Source: JAJXXT01 sp963764465 (GTDB taxonomy: Bacteria > Pseudomonadota > Alphaproteobacteria > Acetobacterales > Acetobacteraceae). Taken from it: DNA of 64,000 bases. Below the pieces are notes generated by a model, which did not search any database, was not told where the DNA came from, and worked only from the letters and a program-made list of their open reading frames with translations. This document shows positions 11,427 through 21,597 of the stretch, piece after piece. The translations under genes were made by a program, and so were the position numbers. The stretch spans positions 372,001 to 436,000 of the forward strand of contig CAVXSO010000006.1 of assembly GCA_963764465.1 (NCBI GenBank). The letters are read 5' to 3'. The number at the start of each line of letters is the position of its first letter. The first letter of the stretch is position 1.

Positions 11427-12841
11427 CACGCCTCTCCCACCATCAGGCGGCGCACATCGGTGAGATGGCCCGTCACCGCCGCCGCCGCGGCCATCGCCGG
11501 GCTCACGAGATGCGTTCGCGCCCCCTGCCCCTGCCGGCCAATGAAATTCCGGTTGGAGGTGGAGGCGCAATGCTGCCCCGCCGCCACCAGGTCGCCGTTC
11601 ATGCCGACGCACATGGAGCAACCGGGCTCGCGCCATTCGAACCCGGCATCCTTGAAGACTTTGTCGAGCCCCTCCTGCTCGGCCTGCTGCTTCACCAGGC
11701 CCGAGCCGGGAACGGCCCAGGACGGGATCCTTGCCTTGCGCCCCTTCACCACGGACGCAGCGGCGCGCAGATCCTCGATGCGGGAGTTGGTGCAGGAGCC
11801 GATGAAGACACGATCGATCGGAATCTCGTCCATCCGCATCCCCGGCCGCAGGCCCATGTAGTTCAGCGCATGCGCCATCGCCTCGCGCCGCTCCGCGGTG
11901 GGCGCGCGCGCCGGGTCCGGGATCGCCCCGCTTACCGGGGCGGCATGCTCCGGGCTCGTGCCCCATGTCGCCATCGGCTCGATCGTGCCGCCATCCAGCG
12001 TCACCTCGGCATCGAAATGCGCCCCAGGGTCGCTCGGCAGGCCCCGCCAGAACGCCACGGCCCGGTCCCACATCGCGCCCTGCGGCGCGAACGGCCGGTC
12101 CTTGAGATAGGCGAAGGTGCTCTCGTCCGGCGCCACCATGCCGGCCCGCGCTCCCGCCTCGATCGACATGTTGCAGACAGTGAGCCGCCCCTCGATCGAC
12201 AAGTCGCGAAACACCTGGCCGGCATATTCGATCACCTTGCCGGTACCGCCCGCGGCGCCGATATGCGCGATGATGGCGAGGATGACGTCCTTCCCGCCGA
12301 CGCCAGGCGCCAGCCGGCCCTCGACGCTGATGCGCATGCTATCCGGCTTGCGCGACTGCCACAGCGTCTGCGTCGCAAGCACGTGCGACACCTCGGAGGC
12401 GCCGATCCCGAACGCCAGCGCCCCCAGCGCGCCGTGCGTCGCGGTGTGGCTGTCGCCGCACACCATCACGATGCCCGGCAGGGTGATGCCCTGCTCCGGC
12501 CCGACCACGTGCACGATCCCCTGGCGCGGATCGCCGAGCCCGAAATGGGTGAAGCCGTGGGTGCGCGCGTTTTCCGCCAGCCCCACCACCATGTCGCGCC
12601 GAAACGGCTCGTCGATGGCGTCCAGGTCGTGCCGCAGCGTGGAAACGTAATGATCCGGCGTGCCGTAGGTATGGCGGCTGTCACGCAGTTTCAGATTGCG
12701 TTCGGCGAGGAACCGGAACCCGGCGCGCGAGCCGTCATGCAGCAGATGCCGTCCGACCAGCAGCAGCACCGCCCCGTCCGGCCGCGTCACGATCGCGTGC
12801 CGCCGCCAGATCTTGTCGAACAGCGAAAGTTTCTCGCTCAT
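11426..12841 (-). CDS. leuC: 3-isopropylmalate dehydratase large subunit (LeuC family)
   Basis: Large, iron-sulfur subunit of an aconitase-superfamily hydro-lyase, 471 residues. Diagnostic segments are GPEQGITLPG, VCGDSHTATHGALGALAFGIG, the cluster cysteines in FIGSCTNSR and GCSMCVGMN, and TSNRNFIGRQG at the end. The N-terminal region departs from typical proteobacterial LeuC (GRHLLHDGSRAGFRFL where DRHLVHEVTSPQAF is usual), hinting at altered substrate. The start MSEKLSLFDKIW overlaps the stop of the preceding lyase gene by four bases. Confidence 0.87.
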   Translation of the reverse strand: MSEKLSLFDKIWRRHAIVTRPDGAVLLLVGRHLLHDGSRAGFRFLAERNLKLRDSRHTYGTPDHYVSTLRHDLDAIDEPFRRDMVVGLAENARTHGFTHFGLGDPRQGIVHVVGPEQGITLPGIVMVCGDSHTATHGALGALAFGIGASEVSHVLATQTLWQSRKPDSMRISVEGRLAPGVGGKDVILAIIAHIGAAGGTGKVIEYAGQVFRDLSIEGRLTVCNMSIEAGARAGMVAPDESTFAYLKDRPFAPQGAMWDRAVAFWRGLPSDPGAHFDAEVTLDGGTIEPMATWGTSPEHAAPVSGAIPDPARAPTAERREAMAHALNYMGLRPGMRMDEIPIDRVFIGSCTNSRIEDLRAAASVVKGRKARIPSWAVPGSGLVKQQAEQEGLDKVFKDAGFEWREPGCSMCVGMNGDLVAAGQHCASTSNRNFIGRQGQGARTHLVSPAMAAAAAVTGHLTDVRRLMVGEA

Positions 12842-13722
12842 TCGCCGGCTTCTCGCTCGGCCTCGGCGTGGAACCGGGCGCGCAGCGCATCCCACTCGTC
12901 GGCGCCGACGCGCGAGAAGGCCTGGCGCACGGTCATGCCGCCCACCTCCGGGTGCCGGCGTGACGTCTTCAGCGCCTCCAGCGCGCCGTCGCCGGCATGG
13001 ATCATGGTCTTGAACAACAGGCCCGGAACGATAACGAGACGATAGCCCATCGCCTCCGCCTCATCGAGCGGCACGTCGGGGCTCTTGCCGCCCTTCACCA
13101 GGTTGTAGAGACACGGGCCGTTGACCCGGCGCGGTACCTCGGCGACTTCCTCCATGGTACGCGGCGCTTCCAGGAACGCCATGTCCGCACCGGCCTCGAG
13201 CGCCGCGTTGCAGCGCGCCACCGCCTCGTCGAAGCCGGCGACGGCACGGCTGTCGGTGCGCGCGATCACCAGGAAATCGGGGTCGGGGCGGCACGCGGCC
13301 GCGGCGCGGATCTTCGCCAGCCAATCCCCGCGCGGAACGATCTGCTTGCCGTCGAGGTGGCCGCATTTCTTCGGCGATACCTGGTCCTCGATGTGGATGC
13401 CCGCGGTGCCCGCGCGCGCATGTTCCTGCACCAGCCGCACCACGTTCAGCTCGTTGCCGTAGCCGGTGTCGGCATCGGCGATCACCGGCGCGTCGGCGGC
13501 CCGCACCAGGCGGGCCGCGTTGTCCACCATCTCGCTCATCGTCACCAGGCCATAATCGGGAAAGCCCAGCGTGGCCGCGGTTCCCGCCCCGGTCATGTAA
13601 ACCACCGGGAACCCAGCCTGGACGACGAGGCGCGCGCCGATCGCGTCAAACGCGCCTGGGGCGACGATCATCCGGTGTTCGCGCAGCAGGGCACGCAGGC
13701 GGGCCGCGTGGCTGGTCTCCAT
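12838..13722 (-). CDS. isocitrate lyase/PEP mutase family C-C lyase
   Basis: A 294-residue member of the isocitrate lyase/PEP mutase superfamily. It has the metal-binding DADTGYGN (from residue 83), the mobile-loop motif KKCGH at 118-122 with the catalytic cysteine, and ARTDSRAV. The KKCGH form is that of carbon-carbon lyases such as 2-methylisocitrate lyase, 2,3-dimethylmalate lyase and oxaloacetate decarboxylase, not of PEP mutase. It is the first gene of an overlapping operon with leuC and leuD. A hydro-lyase plus a lyase would cleave a 2-alkylmalate; 2,3-dimethylmalate lyase activity is a specific guess. Confidence 0.85.
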   Translation of the reverse strand: METSHAARLRALLREHRMIVAPGAFDAIGARLVVQAGFPVVYMTGAGTAATLGFPDYGLVTMSEMVDNAARLVRAADAPVIADADTGYGNELNVVRLVQEHARAGTAGIHIEDQVSPKKCGHLDGKQIVPRGDWLAKIRAAAACRPDPDFLVIARTDSRAVAGFDEAVARCNAALEAGADMAFLEAPRTMEEVAEVPRRVNGPCLYNLVKGGKSPDVPLDEAEAMGYRLVIVPGLLFKTMIHAGDGALEALKTSRRHPEVGGMTVRQAFSRVGADEWDALRARFHAEAEREAGE

Positions 13723-13889
13723 CGGCGTTCTCCCAACTTTCCAAGGAACCTAGGCACTCGGACGGTGGCAGACAATCCGCGCGGCGCACTGGCTTCGGGA
13801 CATGCGGCCTCATCGCTCCCGCCGAAGATGCCGTTCGGCCGCGGAGCCATTGCCCGCCACCGCCGCCGCGCCCGCCAAGGCGCCGGCCG

Positions 13890-14390
13890 TCACTTCGACT
13901 TCGACTGCAGGTCCTTGGGCAGGAAGGCGGTGTCGACCACCTTCTTCCAATCCATGGCGGATTTCTGCTTGCCGATGATCTGCGGGCCCTCGACCATCCG
14001 GTCCATGCCGGCATAGTCCAGCTCGCCCTCGTCCCAGTAGCGGATCCTGGCGAAGTTCTGGAGCACCCTGCGATACGGCGCGGCATTGCCCTGGTACGTT
14101 TCGGCAACGATATCCGCCGCCGCGTCCGGATGCGCGCAGATGTAGCGCACGCCCTCCGCCCGCGCGGCGATGATGGCGGACAGCTCCGCCCGTGCGGTTT
14201 CGCGAAGTCCTTGGTGGTAACCCCCACGGTCTGCATCATCTGCGGCGCCGTCACGCGTCACCGTGATCGTGGCGGCGGCGGCTTGGCGCGGAACCGCGGC
14301 GCATGCGCGCGCAAGCCCCACGGCGGCCGCGAGGAGGGGACGAAGCAGGCGACTGAGCCTGACGTACCTCGCCGCTGTTGACGCGGGCAT
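13890..14390 (-). pseudogene. remnant of an NMT1/SsuA-type ABC substrate-binding protein
   Basis: The 5' end encodes an export signal (MPASTAARYVRLSRLLRPLLAAAVG). The 3' end encodes the last ~95 residues of an NMT1/TauA-type binding protein (AIIAARAEGVRYICAHPDAAADIVAETYQG ... DRMVEGPQIIGKQKSAM). The middle two-thirds is missing. Near the junction another frame reads TAPQMMQTVGVTTKDFAK, a family segment that belongs just upstream of the C-terminal part, so at least one frameshift accompanies the deletion. No permease or ATPase of this type is nearby. It is a decayed gene. Confidence 0.7.
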
Positions 14391-14501
14391 TCCCTGCCCG
14401 CGCGGACGTCCCGCCGTCTGTTGACATGGCGCGGCGGTTCTTTCCGGCATCGAGGCTATGCCTCCGCCACCAGCGCTTCAGGATGCCGCCCGATCGCACC
14501 C

Positions 14502-14882
14502 TCAGGTCAGCCGGAACGCATCCTCGATCCGCCGCAACCGCCCGGTCGCGTCAACCAGCATCACGTCGAACCGCACGCCTTCCCGTCCACGCCGAGGATG
14601 GCGTGCGAGCAGGATTTCGGCCGCGGTCATCAGCCGCGCCTGCTGCCGTCCGGAAAGGCTTGCCGCCGCCTCGTCCAGCGTCGCCCGCTGCTTCACCTCG
14701 ATGATCGCGACCACGCCCTCGCGCTCGGCCGCGATATCGATCTCCCCCGCCGCGGTCCGCACGCGCCGCGCGAACACCTCCCAGCCATCCTCGGCCAGCA
14801 GCAGGCACGCGGCGTCCTCCGCCTCCCGCCCCGCGCGTTCCGCGCCGCGCCCGCGTTCCTGTCGCGCGGGCGCCGGCGCCAA
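14502..14882 (-). CDS. YraN family (UPF0102) nuclease-like protein
   Basis: A 126-residue protein of the YraN/UPF0102 family, which has a restriction-endonuclease-like fold. It shows GREAEDAACLLLAEDGWEV, the acidic GEIDIAAEREG and the catalytic-type IIEVKQRA, ending DVMLVDATGRLRRIEDAFR. Its role is not established, though links to DNA repair or uptake have been suggested. The start is unclear. A TTG at the position used gives the normal family length, while the nearest ATG upstream would overlap the ABC ATPase gene by about 80 bases. Confidence 0.8.
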   Translation of the reverse strand: MAPAPARQERGRGAERAGREAEDAACLLLAEDGWEVFARRVRTAAGEIDIAAEREGVVAIIEVKQRATLDEAAASLSGRQQARLMTAAEILLARHPRRGREGVRFDVMLVDATGRLRRIEDAFRLT

Positions 14883-14896
14883 CCGCGCCGGCGGTG

Positions 14897-15913
14897 CTAG
14901 CCCCAGCCTTCCGCGACCGCGTGGCACGCCACCTCCACCTCGCCCGCGCGCGTCGTCTCGGGGCGCACGTTGCGGCATTTCTCGCGCGCCAGCGGGCAGC
15001 GCGGATGAAAGGTGCAGCCGGGCGGAGGGGCGATCGGGCTCGGCACCTCGCCGCCGACCGGCGTCCTCGCGCGCCCCACCATCTCGAGGTTCGGGATCGC
15101 CTCCAGCAGCAGTCGCGTATAGGGATGTTGCGGCTTCGAAAAAATCTCCTCTGCCGGCCCAATCTCGACGATGCGCCCGAGATACATCACCCCCAGCCGG
15201 TCGGACATGTGCCGCACCACCGCCAGGTTGTGGCTGATGAACAGGTAGGTCAGGTTCAGCCGCTCCTGCAGCCCCTTCATCAGGTTCAGGATCTGCGCCT
15301 GCACCGAGACGTCGAGCGCCGAGGTCGGTTCGTCGCAGACCAGGAACTCCGGCTCGGAAGCCAGCGCCCGCGCGATCGAGACACGCTGCCGCTGCCCGCC
15401 CGAGAATTCGTGCGGATATTTCTGCCCATCGGCACCCGCCAGGCCGACCTGCACCAGCAGCTCGGCCACCCGCTCCGCCACCGCCGCCCCGCTCGCCAGG
15501 CCGAAGGCCCGGATCGGCTCGGCCACGATATCGCGCACCCGCCAGCGTGGGTTGAGCGAGGCGTAGGGGTCCTGGAAGATCATGTTCATCCGCCGCCGCA
15601 GCCCCGCATCCCGCCGCGCGGCCGAAAGCTCTCGTCCCTCGAAGCGCATGGAACCCGTACTTGGCGGGTAGAGCCCCACGGCCATGCGCGCCATGGTAGA
15701 CTTGCCACAGCCGCTCTCACCCACGAGCGAGAGTGTCGTGCCACGTGCGATGGCGAAGCTCGCGTCGTCCACCGCTCGCAGCGAGCGCTTCTTCTCGCCC
15801 GCCATCATCCGCGCCAGAAGCGGCCGCGAGACGTCGAACACGCGCGTCACGTGCGCCGCTTGCAGCACCGGTGCGCCCGCATCCTGCGAACTGGCCTTCA
15901 TCGCCTCAGACAT
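14897..15913 (-). CDS. oligopeptide/dipeptide ABC transporter ATP-binding protein (OppF/DppF type)
   Basis: ATPase of a second peptide-type importer, 338 residues. Walker A GESGCGKST is at about 65-73. FSGGQRQR, LVCDEPTSALD and ISHN follow, with the cysteine-rich tail (GCTFHPRCPLAREKC). The start overlaps the preceding ATPase gene by eight bases; further methionines lie four codons on either side. It is the fourth and last transporter gene of the operon. Confidence 0.9.
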   Translation of the reverse strand: MSEAMKASSQDAGAPVLQAAHVTRVFDVSRPLLARMMAGEKKRSLRAVDDASFAIARGTTLSLVGESGCGKSTMARMAVGLYPPSTGSMRFEGRELSAARRDAGLRRRMNMIFQDPYASLNPRWRVRDIVAEPIRAFGLASGAAVAERVAELLVQVGLAGADGQKYPHEFSGGQRQRVSIARALASEPEFLVCDEPTSALDVSVQAQILNLMKGLQERLNLTYLFISHNLAVVRHMSDRLGVMYLGRIVEIGPAEEIFSKPQHPYTRLLLEAIPNLEMVGRARTPVGGEVPSPIAPPPGCTFHPRCPLAREKCRNVRPETTRAGEVEVACHAVAEGWG

Positions 15914-16895
15914 GTCCGGCCTCATAGAGATGGCACGCCGCCATCGTCACTCCCGCTGGCCGAAGCCCCGGTTTTTCGTCGCGGCACACCGTCATCACCT
16001 TGGGGCAGCGCGGATTGAACGCGCAGCCGCGGGGGATCGCCGTCAGCCGCGGCATCGCGCCCTCGATCTGCGCCAGCCGCGCCACCTTGCGATCGAGTGC
16101 GGGGATGCTGCCCATCAGTCCCGCCGTGTACGGGTGGGAGGGGTGCTTCACCACCTCGCGCACCGGCCCGATCTCGGCGATCCGCCCGGCATACATCACG
16201 GCCACCCGGTCGCAGGTCTCGGCGATCACGCCCATGTCGTGGGTCACCAGCATCACCGCGGTGCCATGCACGGCGGCGAGCCGTTTCAACAAGGCAATGA
16301 TCTGCGCCTGGATCGAAACGTCGAGCGCCGTCGTCGGCTCGTCCGCCACCACCATCTCCGGCTCCGCGCACAACGCGAGCGCGATCACCACGCGCTGGCG
16401 CATGCCACCTGAGAACTCGTGCGGATAGGCACCGATGCGCTGCCGGGCCGCGGGAATCCCCACCTCCTCCAGCCAGGAAATCGCCCGCTCCCGCGCCTCG
16501 CTCTCGGAGAGCGGCAGGTGCGTGCGGATCGTCTGCACCAGCTGCCGTCCCACCGAAAGCAGCGGGTTCAGCGTCGTCAGCGGGTCCTGGAAAATCGCCC
16601 CGATGCGCTTGCCGCGCACCTTGCGCATCGCCGCCTGCGAGAGATTGTCGATCCGCTCCCCGTCGAGCCGTATCTCACCAGACGCCACCCGTCCCGGCGG
16701 CTCCAGCAGCCCGATGATTGCAGATCCGGTCAGCGACTTTCCCGCGCCGCTCTCGCCGACCACGCCCAGCACCTCGCCGCGCGCGACGGAAAAGCTCACG
16801 CCATCCAGCGCCCGCAGCACCCCGCGCCGGGTCGGGAACTCCACCACCAGGTCGCGCACCTCGAGCAGCGAGGCATTGCCCTTCGTCCCGCTCAT
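15906..16895 (-). CDS. oligopeptide/dipeptide ABC transporter ATP-binding protein (OppD/DppD type)
   Basis: Partner ATPase of the second peptide-type importer, 329 residues. Walker A GESGAGKS is at 47-54, followed by FSGGMRQR, MVVADEPTTALD, VTHD and the tail motif GCAFNPRCPKVMTVC. It begins on the stop of the permease gene (TGATG). It differs clearly from the DppD at 5.9 kb, so this is an independent transporter and not a recent duplication. Confidence 0.9.
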   Translation of the reverse strand: MSGTKGNASLLEVRDLVVEFPTRRGVLRALDGVSFSVARGEVLGVVGESGAGKSLTGSAIIGLLEPPGRVASGEIRLDGERIDNLSQAAMRKVRGKRIGAIFQDPLTTLNPLLSVGRQLVQTIRTHLPLSESEARERAISWLEEVGIPAARQRIGAYPHEFSGGMRQRVVIALALCAEPEMVVADEPTTALDVSIQAQIIALLKRLAAVHGTAVMLVTHDMGVIAETCDRVAVMYAGRIAEIGPVREVVKHPSHPYTAGLMGSIPALDRKVARLAQIEGAMPRLTAIPRGCAFNPRCPKVMTVCRDEKPGLRPAGVTMAACHLYEAGHV

Positions 16896-17827
16896 CAGCG
16901 TAGCCTCGGGTTCAGCGCGTCGCGCAGCCAGTCGCCGAGCAGGTTGATCGCCAGCACCATCCCCGCCAGCACCACGCCCGGGAACACGGTGATCCACCAG
17001 TCGCCGCTGTAGAGGAAATTATTGCCGTTCGAGATCAACGTCCCCAGCGAGGGCTCCGTCGGCGGCAGGCCCAGGCCGAGGAAGGACAGCGTCGCCTCGT
17101 CGAGGATCGCCAGCCCGAGGTTGATCGTCGCCAGCACCAGCACCGGCCCCAGCACGTTGGGCAGGATGTGCGAGACCATGATCCGCACCGACCCGATGCC
17201 GATGACCCGCGCCGCCATCACGTACTCCCGCCCGCGCTCCACGAGCGTCGAGCCGCGGACCGTGCGCGCGAATTGCGGCCAGCGCGAAATCCCGATCGCG
17301 AAGATCAGCACATAGAGCTCAAGCGCGTTCTGCGCATCGTGCGGCAGCAGCGCACGCACGATGCCGTCCACCAGCAGCGCGATCAGCAGCGAGGGAAAGG
17401 AAAGCTGCACATCCGCGGAGCGCATCAGGAACGCATCGACGGCACCACCGAAATACCCCGCGATCAGCCCCAGCGCGATGCCGATGCCGAGTGCCAGGAT
17501 AATGGCCGCGAAACCCACGATAAGGCTGATGCGCGTGCCGTACATGATCGCGGAAAGCACGTCGCGCCCCTGGTCGTCGGTGCCGAACACGAAGCTCCAG
17601 GAACTGCCATCCAGCGGCATGGGCGGCAGGAAGCTGTTGGAAAGCGACAGGCTCGCCAGGTCGAACGGGTCGTGCGGCGCAAGGAACCCGCAGCCGAACG
17701 CGCCGACGAAGCAGACCAGCACCACCACGGCGGAGATGATCGCCACCGGCGCGTGTCGGAAGCTCCAGGCGACGTCGCTGTCCCAGGCGCGCGCCAGCCG
17801 CCCGGGCGCGGAAGCCGCGGCACTCAT
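16895..17827 (-). CDS. ABC transporter permease, DppC/OppC type
   Basis: Inner-membrane permease of the second importer, 310 residues. It has FGTDDQGRDVLSAIMYGTRISLIVGF (OppC signature), an EAA-like loop (LVERGREYVMAARVIG) and a LGDWLRDALNPRLR end. A ~35-residue periplasmic stretch lies between the first membrane segment and the core. The start MSAAASAPG overlaps the preceding permease stop by four bases. Confidence 0.9.
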   Translation of the reverse strand: MSAAASAPGRLARAWDSDVAWSFRHAPVAIISAVVVLVCFVGAFGCGFLAPHDPFDLASLSLSNSFLPPMPLDGSSWSFVFGTDDQGRDVLSAIMYGTRISLIVGFAAIILALGIGIALGLIAGYFGGAVDAFLMRSADVQLSFPSLLIALLVDGIVRALLPHDAQNALELYVLIFAIGISRWPQFARTVRGSTLVERGREYVMAARVIGIGSVRIMVSHILPNVLGPVLVLATINLGLAILDEATLSFLGLGLPPTEPSLGTLISNGNNFLYSGDWWITVFPGVVLAGMVLAINLLGDWLRDALNPRLR

Positions 17828-18792
17828 CGGCCCACCCGCAACCGTGGATCGACCACGTAATAAAGAATGTCCACGATCAGGTTGATCACCACGAACAGCA
17901 CCGCGATCAGCAGCAGGTAGGCGCTCATCACCGGGATGTCGGCGTTCTGGATCGACTGCACCAGCAACAGCCCCATCCCCGGCCACTGGAACACCGTCTC
18001 GGTCACGATCGAAAAGCCGATCAGCCCGCCGATCTGCAGGCCGACGATGGTTATCACCGGCACCAGAGTGTTGCGCAGCGCGTGCCCGAAATAGATCACC
18101 CGCGGCCCCAGCCCCCGCGCCCGCGCGAACTTGATGTAGTCACTGCGCAGCACCTCCAGCATCTCGGTGCGCACTAGGCGCATGATCAGCGTCATCTGGA
18201 ACAGCCCCAGTGTGATCGCCGGCAGGATCAGCGACTTCAAGCCGGAGAGCGTGAGGAACCCCGTGCTCCAGTGCGAAAAGTTCACCACCGTCCCGCGCCC
18301 GAAGCTCGGCAGCCAGCCCAGCAGTACGGAGAAGAACAGGATCAGCAGGATGCCGAGCAGGAAGGTCGGCAGCGAAACCCCGACCAGCGAGCCCGCCATG
18401 ATCGTGCGGGAGACGAAACCATTGGGCCGGATCCCCGTATAGACGCCGAGCGGCACCCCGATCACCAGCGCCAGCACCGCCGACGTCATCACCAGCTCCG
18501 TCGTCGCCGGCAGCCGCTCGAGGATCAGCTGCGAGACCGGCAGGGCCAGGCGGTACGAAAGTCCGAAATTGAAATGAATCGCCTGCACCATGAAGTGCCA
18601 GTACTGCACCATGAACGGCTGATCGAGCCCGAGCTCGTGGCGCATCGCGATGCGCATCGCCGGCGTCGCGTCCTGGCCCAGCATGATGCTGACCGGATCG
18701 CCGACATAAGTGAAGATGGCGAAGGCCAGGAAGCCCACTACCAGCAGCACCGGGATCGCCTGCAACAGGCGCGAAATCAGTTGCGCGATCAA
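17824..18792 (-). CDS. ABC transporter permease, DppB/OppB type
   Basis: First gene of the second peptide-type import operon, 322 residues. It has the usual N-terminus (MIAQLISRLLQAIPVLLVVG), a YVGDPVSIMLG loop, and an EAA loop EVLRSDYIKFARARGLG. No binding-protein gene precedes it; the next gene upstream belongs to the iron transporter, so the operon depends on a binding protein encoded elsewhere. The 139 bases upstream show no clear promoter by eye. Confidence 0.9.
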   Translation of the reverse strand: MIAQLISRLLQAIPVLLVVGFLAFAIFTYVGDPVSIMLGQDATPAMRIAMRHELGLDQPFMVQYWHFMVQAIHFNFGLSYRLALPVSQLILERLPATTELVMTSAVLALVIGVPLGVYTGIRPNGFVSRTIMAGSLVGVSLPTFLLGILLILFFSVLLGWLPSFGRGTVVNFSHWSTGFLTLSGLKSLILPAITLGLFQMTLIMRLVRTEMLEVLRSDYIKFARARGLGPRVIYFGHALRNTLVPVITIVGLQIGGLIGFSIVTETVFQWPGMGLLLVQSIQNADIPVMSAYLLLIAVLFVVINLIVDILYYVVDPRLRVGR

Positions 18793-18931
18793 GAGCGCAC
18801 CGCGCCTGTCATCGCCGGCCCTCCCGGCGAGAGCAAGACATCATCGACAATCAGATTCTCCCCCAAGTCCAAATCATCTCCGCGGCGACGCCGGCGCGCA
18901 AGCCATCGTTCCGCCCCCGGCCATCATCGCG

Positions 18932-19975
<1,044 letters not shown>

Positions 19976-19979
19976 GGCC

Positions 19980-21506
19980 TCAGCCGCCCGTGGCCGCGGC
20001 GAACCGCCGTGCCAGCAGCCAGGTGGAGAGCAGGGAGAACAACGTCATCACCGCGGCATACGGGGCGGCGGCCGCGAACGCCAGCGTCGCCGTGTCAGCC
20101 CACACTTCGGTCGCCAGCGTCCGCGTGCCGATCGGCGCCAGCAGCAGCGTTGCGGTCAGCTCCGTCGAGACCGAGACGAACACCAGCGCCGCCGCCGCCC
20201 CCAGCCCGGGCCCGGCCAGCGGCAGCACCACGCGCCAGGCGACCGCGAGCCACCCTTGCCCCAGCGAGGCCGCGACGTCCTCGAGCGATTTCTGCGCCTG
20301 CTCCAGCGCCGCCCGCACGGAAACCACCGCCAGCGGCAGGAACAGGATCGCATAGGCAACCAGGAGCAGCGCCGCACTCTGATACAGCCCGCGCGCGTGC
20401 CGCACCGCGAGCCCGGACAGCGCCAGCGCTACCACGATCCCGGGCGCGCCCATCGCCAGGAACGCCGCGCGCTCCAGCACCGCGGCCAGGCGCCCCGGCC
20501 GCCGCGCCACGAGGTATCCCAGCGGCAGCGCCAGCAGCACCGTGAACGCCGAACCCGCCAGCCCCAGCCACAGCGAGGACCACGTCGCCGCCAGCAGCCG
20601 CCCCCAGTTCGCCGCCGCCGGCGAGATCGCGGCCGAGGCGCTCTGCGTCATCCAGAACAGGATCGTCGCCAGCGGCAACACCAGCCCCGCCGCCACCGGT
20701 ACCGCCAGCACCACGAGCGCCGGCAGCGTCCAGCGCCCGGGTGGAAGCCGCGGCGCACGCCGCCTCGCCCCCTTGCCCAGCCGCGCGTACCGCGCCCGCC
20801 CACGCACGGTGAACTCGATCGCGAGGCACGCCAGGCACAGCAGCAGCAGCACGAAGGCCAGCATCGAAGCCGCCTGCCCGTTGAACCCGGTGCGGTACTG
20901 CGCGTAGATCGTGGTGGTGAAGGTACGATAGCGCAACAAAACAAAGGCGCCGAACTCTACCAGCACGTCCAGCGCCACCAGCAGCATGCCGCCCAGCAGC
21001 GCCGGGCGCAGCTGCGGCAGCACCACGCGCAGGAACACGCGCCAGCGCCCGAGCCCCAGCGCCATCGCGGTCTCCTCCAGCGCCGGATCGAGCCCGCGCA
21101 GCGCCGCAGAGACCGGCAGGTAGACCAGCGGCGTGTAGGTCAGCGTCACCACCAGCCAGGCGCCGAGGAACCCCTCGAACACCGGCGCGATCGAGACCCA
21201 GGCATAGCCCGAGACGAATGGCGGAATGGCCAGCGGTGCCGCCGCCAGCACCGCCCAGGCCCGCCTCCCGGGCAGCTCCGTCCGCTCGACGAGCCACGCC
21301 CAGGCGAGCCCCAGCACCCCAGCCGCCAGCATGGATGCCGCCATCAGCGTCAGCGTGTTGCCGAGCAACTCGGCAACCAACGGGCGGAACAGCAACGCGC
21401 GCACGCTCTCCCACCCCGCGCCAAGCGCCGTCGCGATCGAGGCCACGATCGGCAGCAGCACCAGCACCGGCCCGATGGCGGCGGCGAGGATCAGGGCAAA
21501 AGGCAT
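19980..21506 (-). CDS. fbpB: iron(III) ABC transporter permease (FbpB type, fused double permease)
   Basis: A 508-residue membrane protein made of two permease halves, the FbpB architecture, with about twelve membrane segments. Each half carries an ABC-docking loop (PALEETAMALGLGRWRVFLRVVLPQLRP in the first, KSLEDVAASLGQGWLAVAWRVVLP in the second). The start MPFALILAAAIGP was chosen because it begins the first membrane helix; the frame extends upstream but only with arginine-rich, non-membrane sequence. It lies between the binding protein (91-base gap) and the ATPase. Confidence 0.88.
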   Translation of the reverse strand: MPFALILAAAIGPVLVLLPIVASIATALGAGWESVRALLFRPLVAELLGNTLTLMAASMLAAGVLGLAWAWLVERTELPGRRAWAVLAAAPLAIPPFVSGYAWVSIAPVFEGFLGAWLVVTLTYTPLVYLPVSAALRGLDPALEETAMALGLGRWRVFLRVVLPQLRPALLGGMLLVALDVLVEFGAFVLLRYRTFTTTIYAQYRTGFNGQAASMLAFVLLLLCLACLAIEFTVRGRARYARLGKGARRRAPRLPPGRWTLPALVVLAVPVAAGLVLPLATILFWMTQSASAAISPAAANWGRLLAATWSSLWLGLAGSAFTVLLALPLGYLVARRPGRLAAVLERAAFLAMGAPGIVVALALSGLAVRHARGLYQSAALLLVAYAILFLPLAVVSVRAALEQAQKSLEDVAASLGQGWLAVAWRVVLPLAGPGLGAAAALVFVSVSTELTATLLLAPIGTRTLATEVWADTATLAFAAAAPYAAVMTLFSLLSTWLLARRFAAATGG

Positions 21507-21597
21507 GTTCGCGGAGGTCTTCGCAGCGTGGGCGGAAACGCGCCCTGCCCGGCCAGCCGTATCGGATGGCCGTTGGAGCAGCGTTCCCGCCAACGCT

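Noticed and set aside
15906..18792. Second dpp operon as a duplicate of the first
   Set aside because: All four proteins differ in motif wording from their counterparts at 4-7.8 kb and the operon lacks a dppA, so it is an independent transporter.
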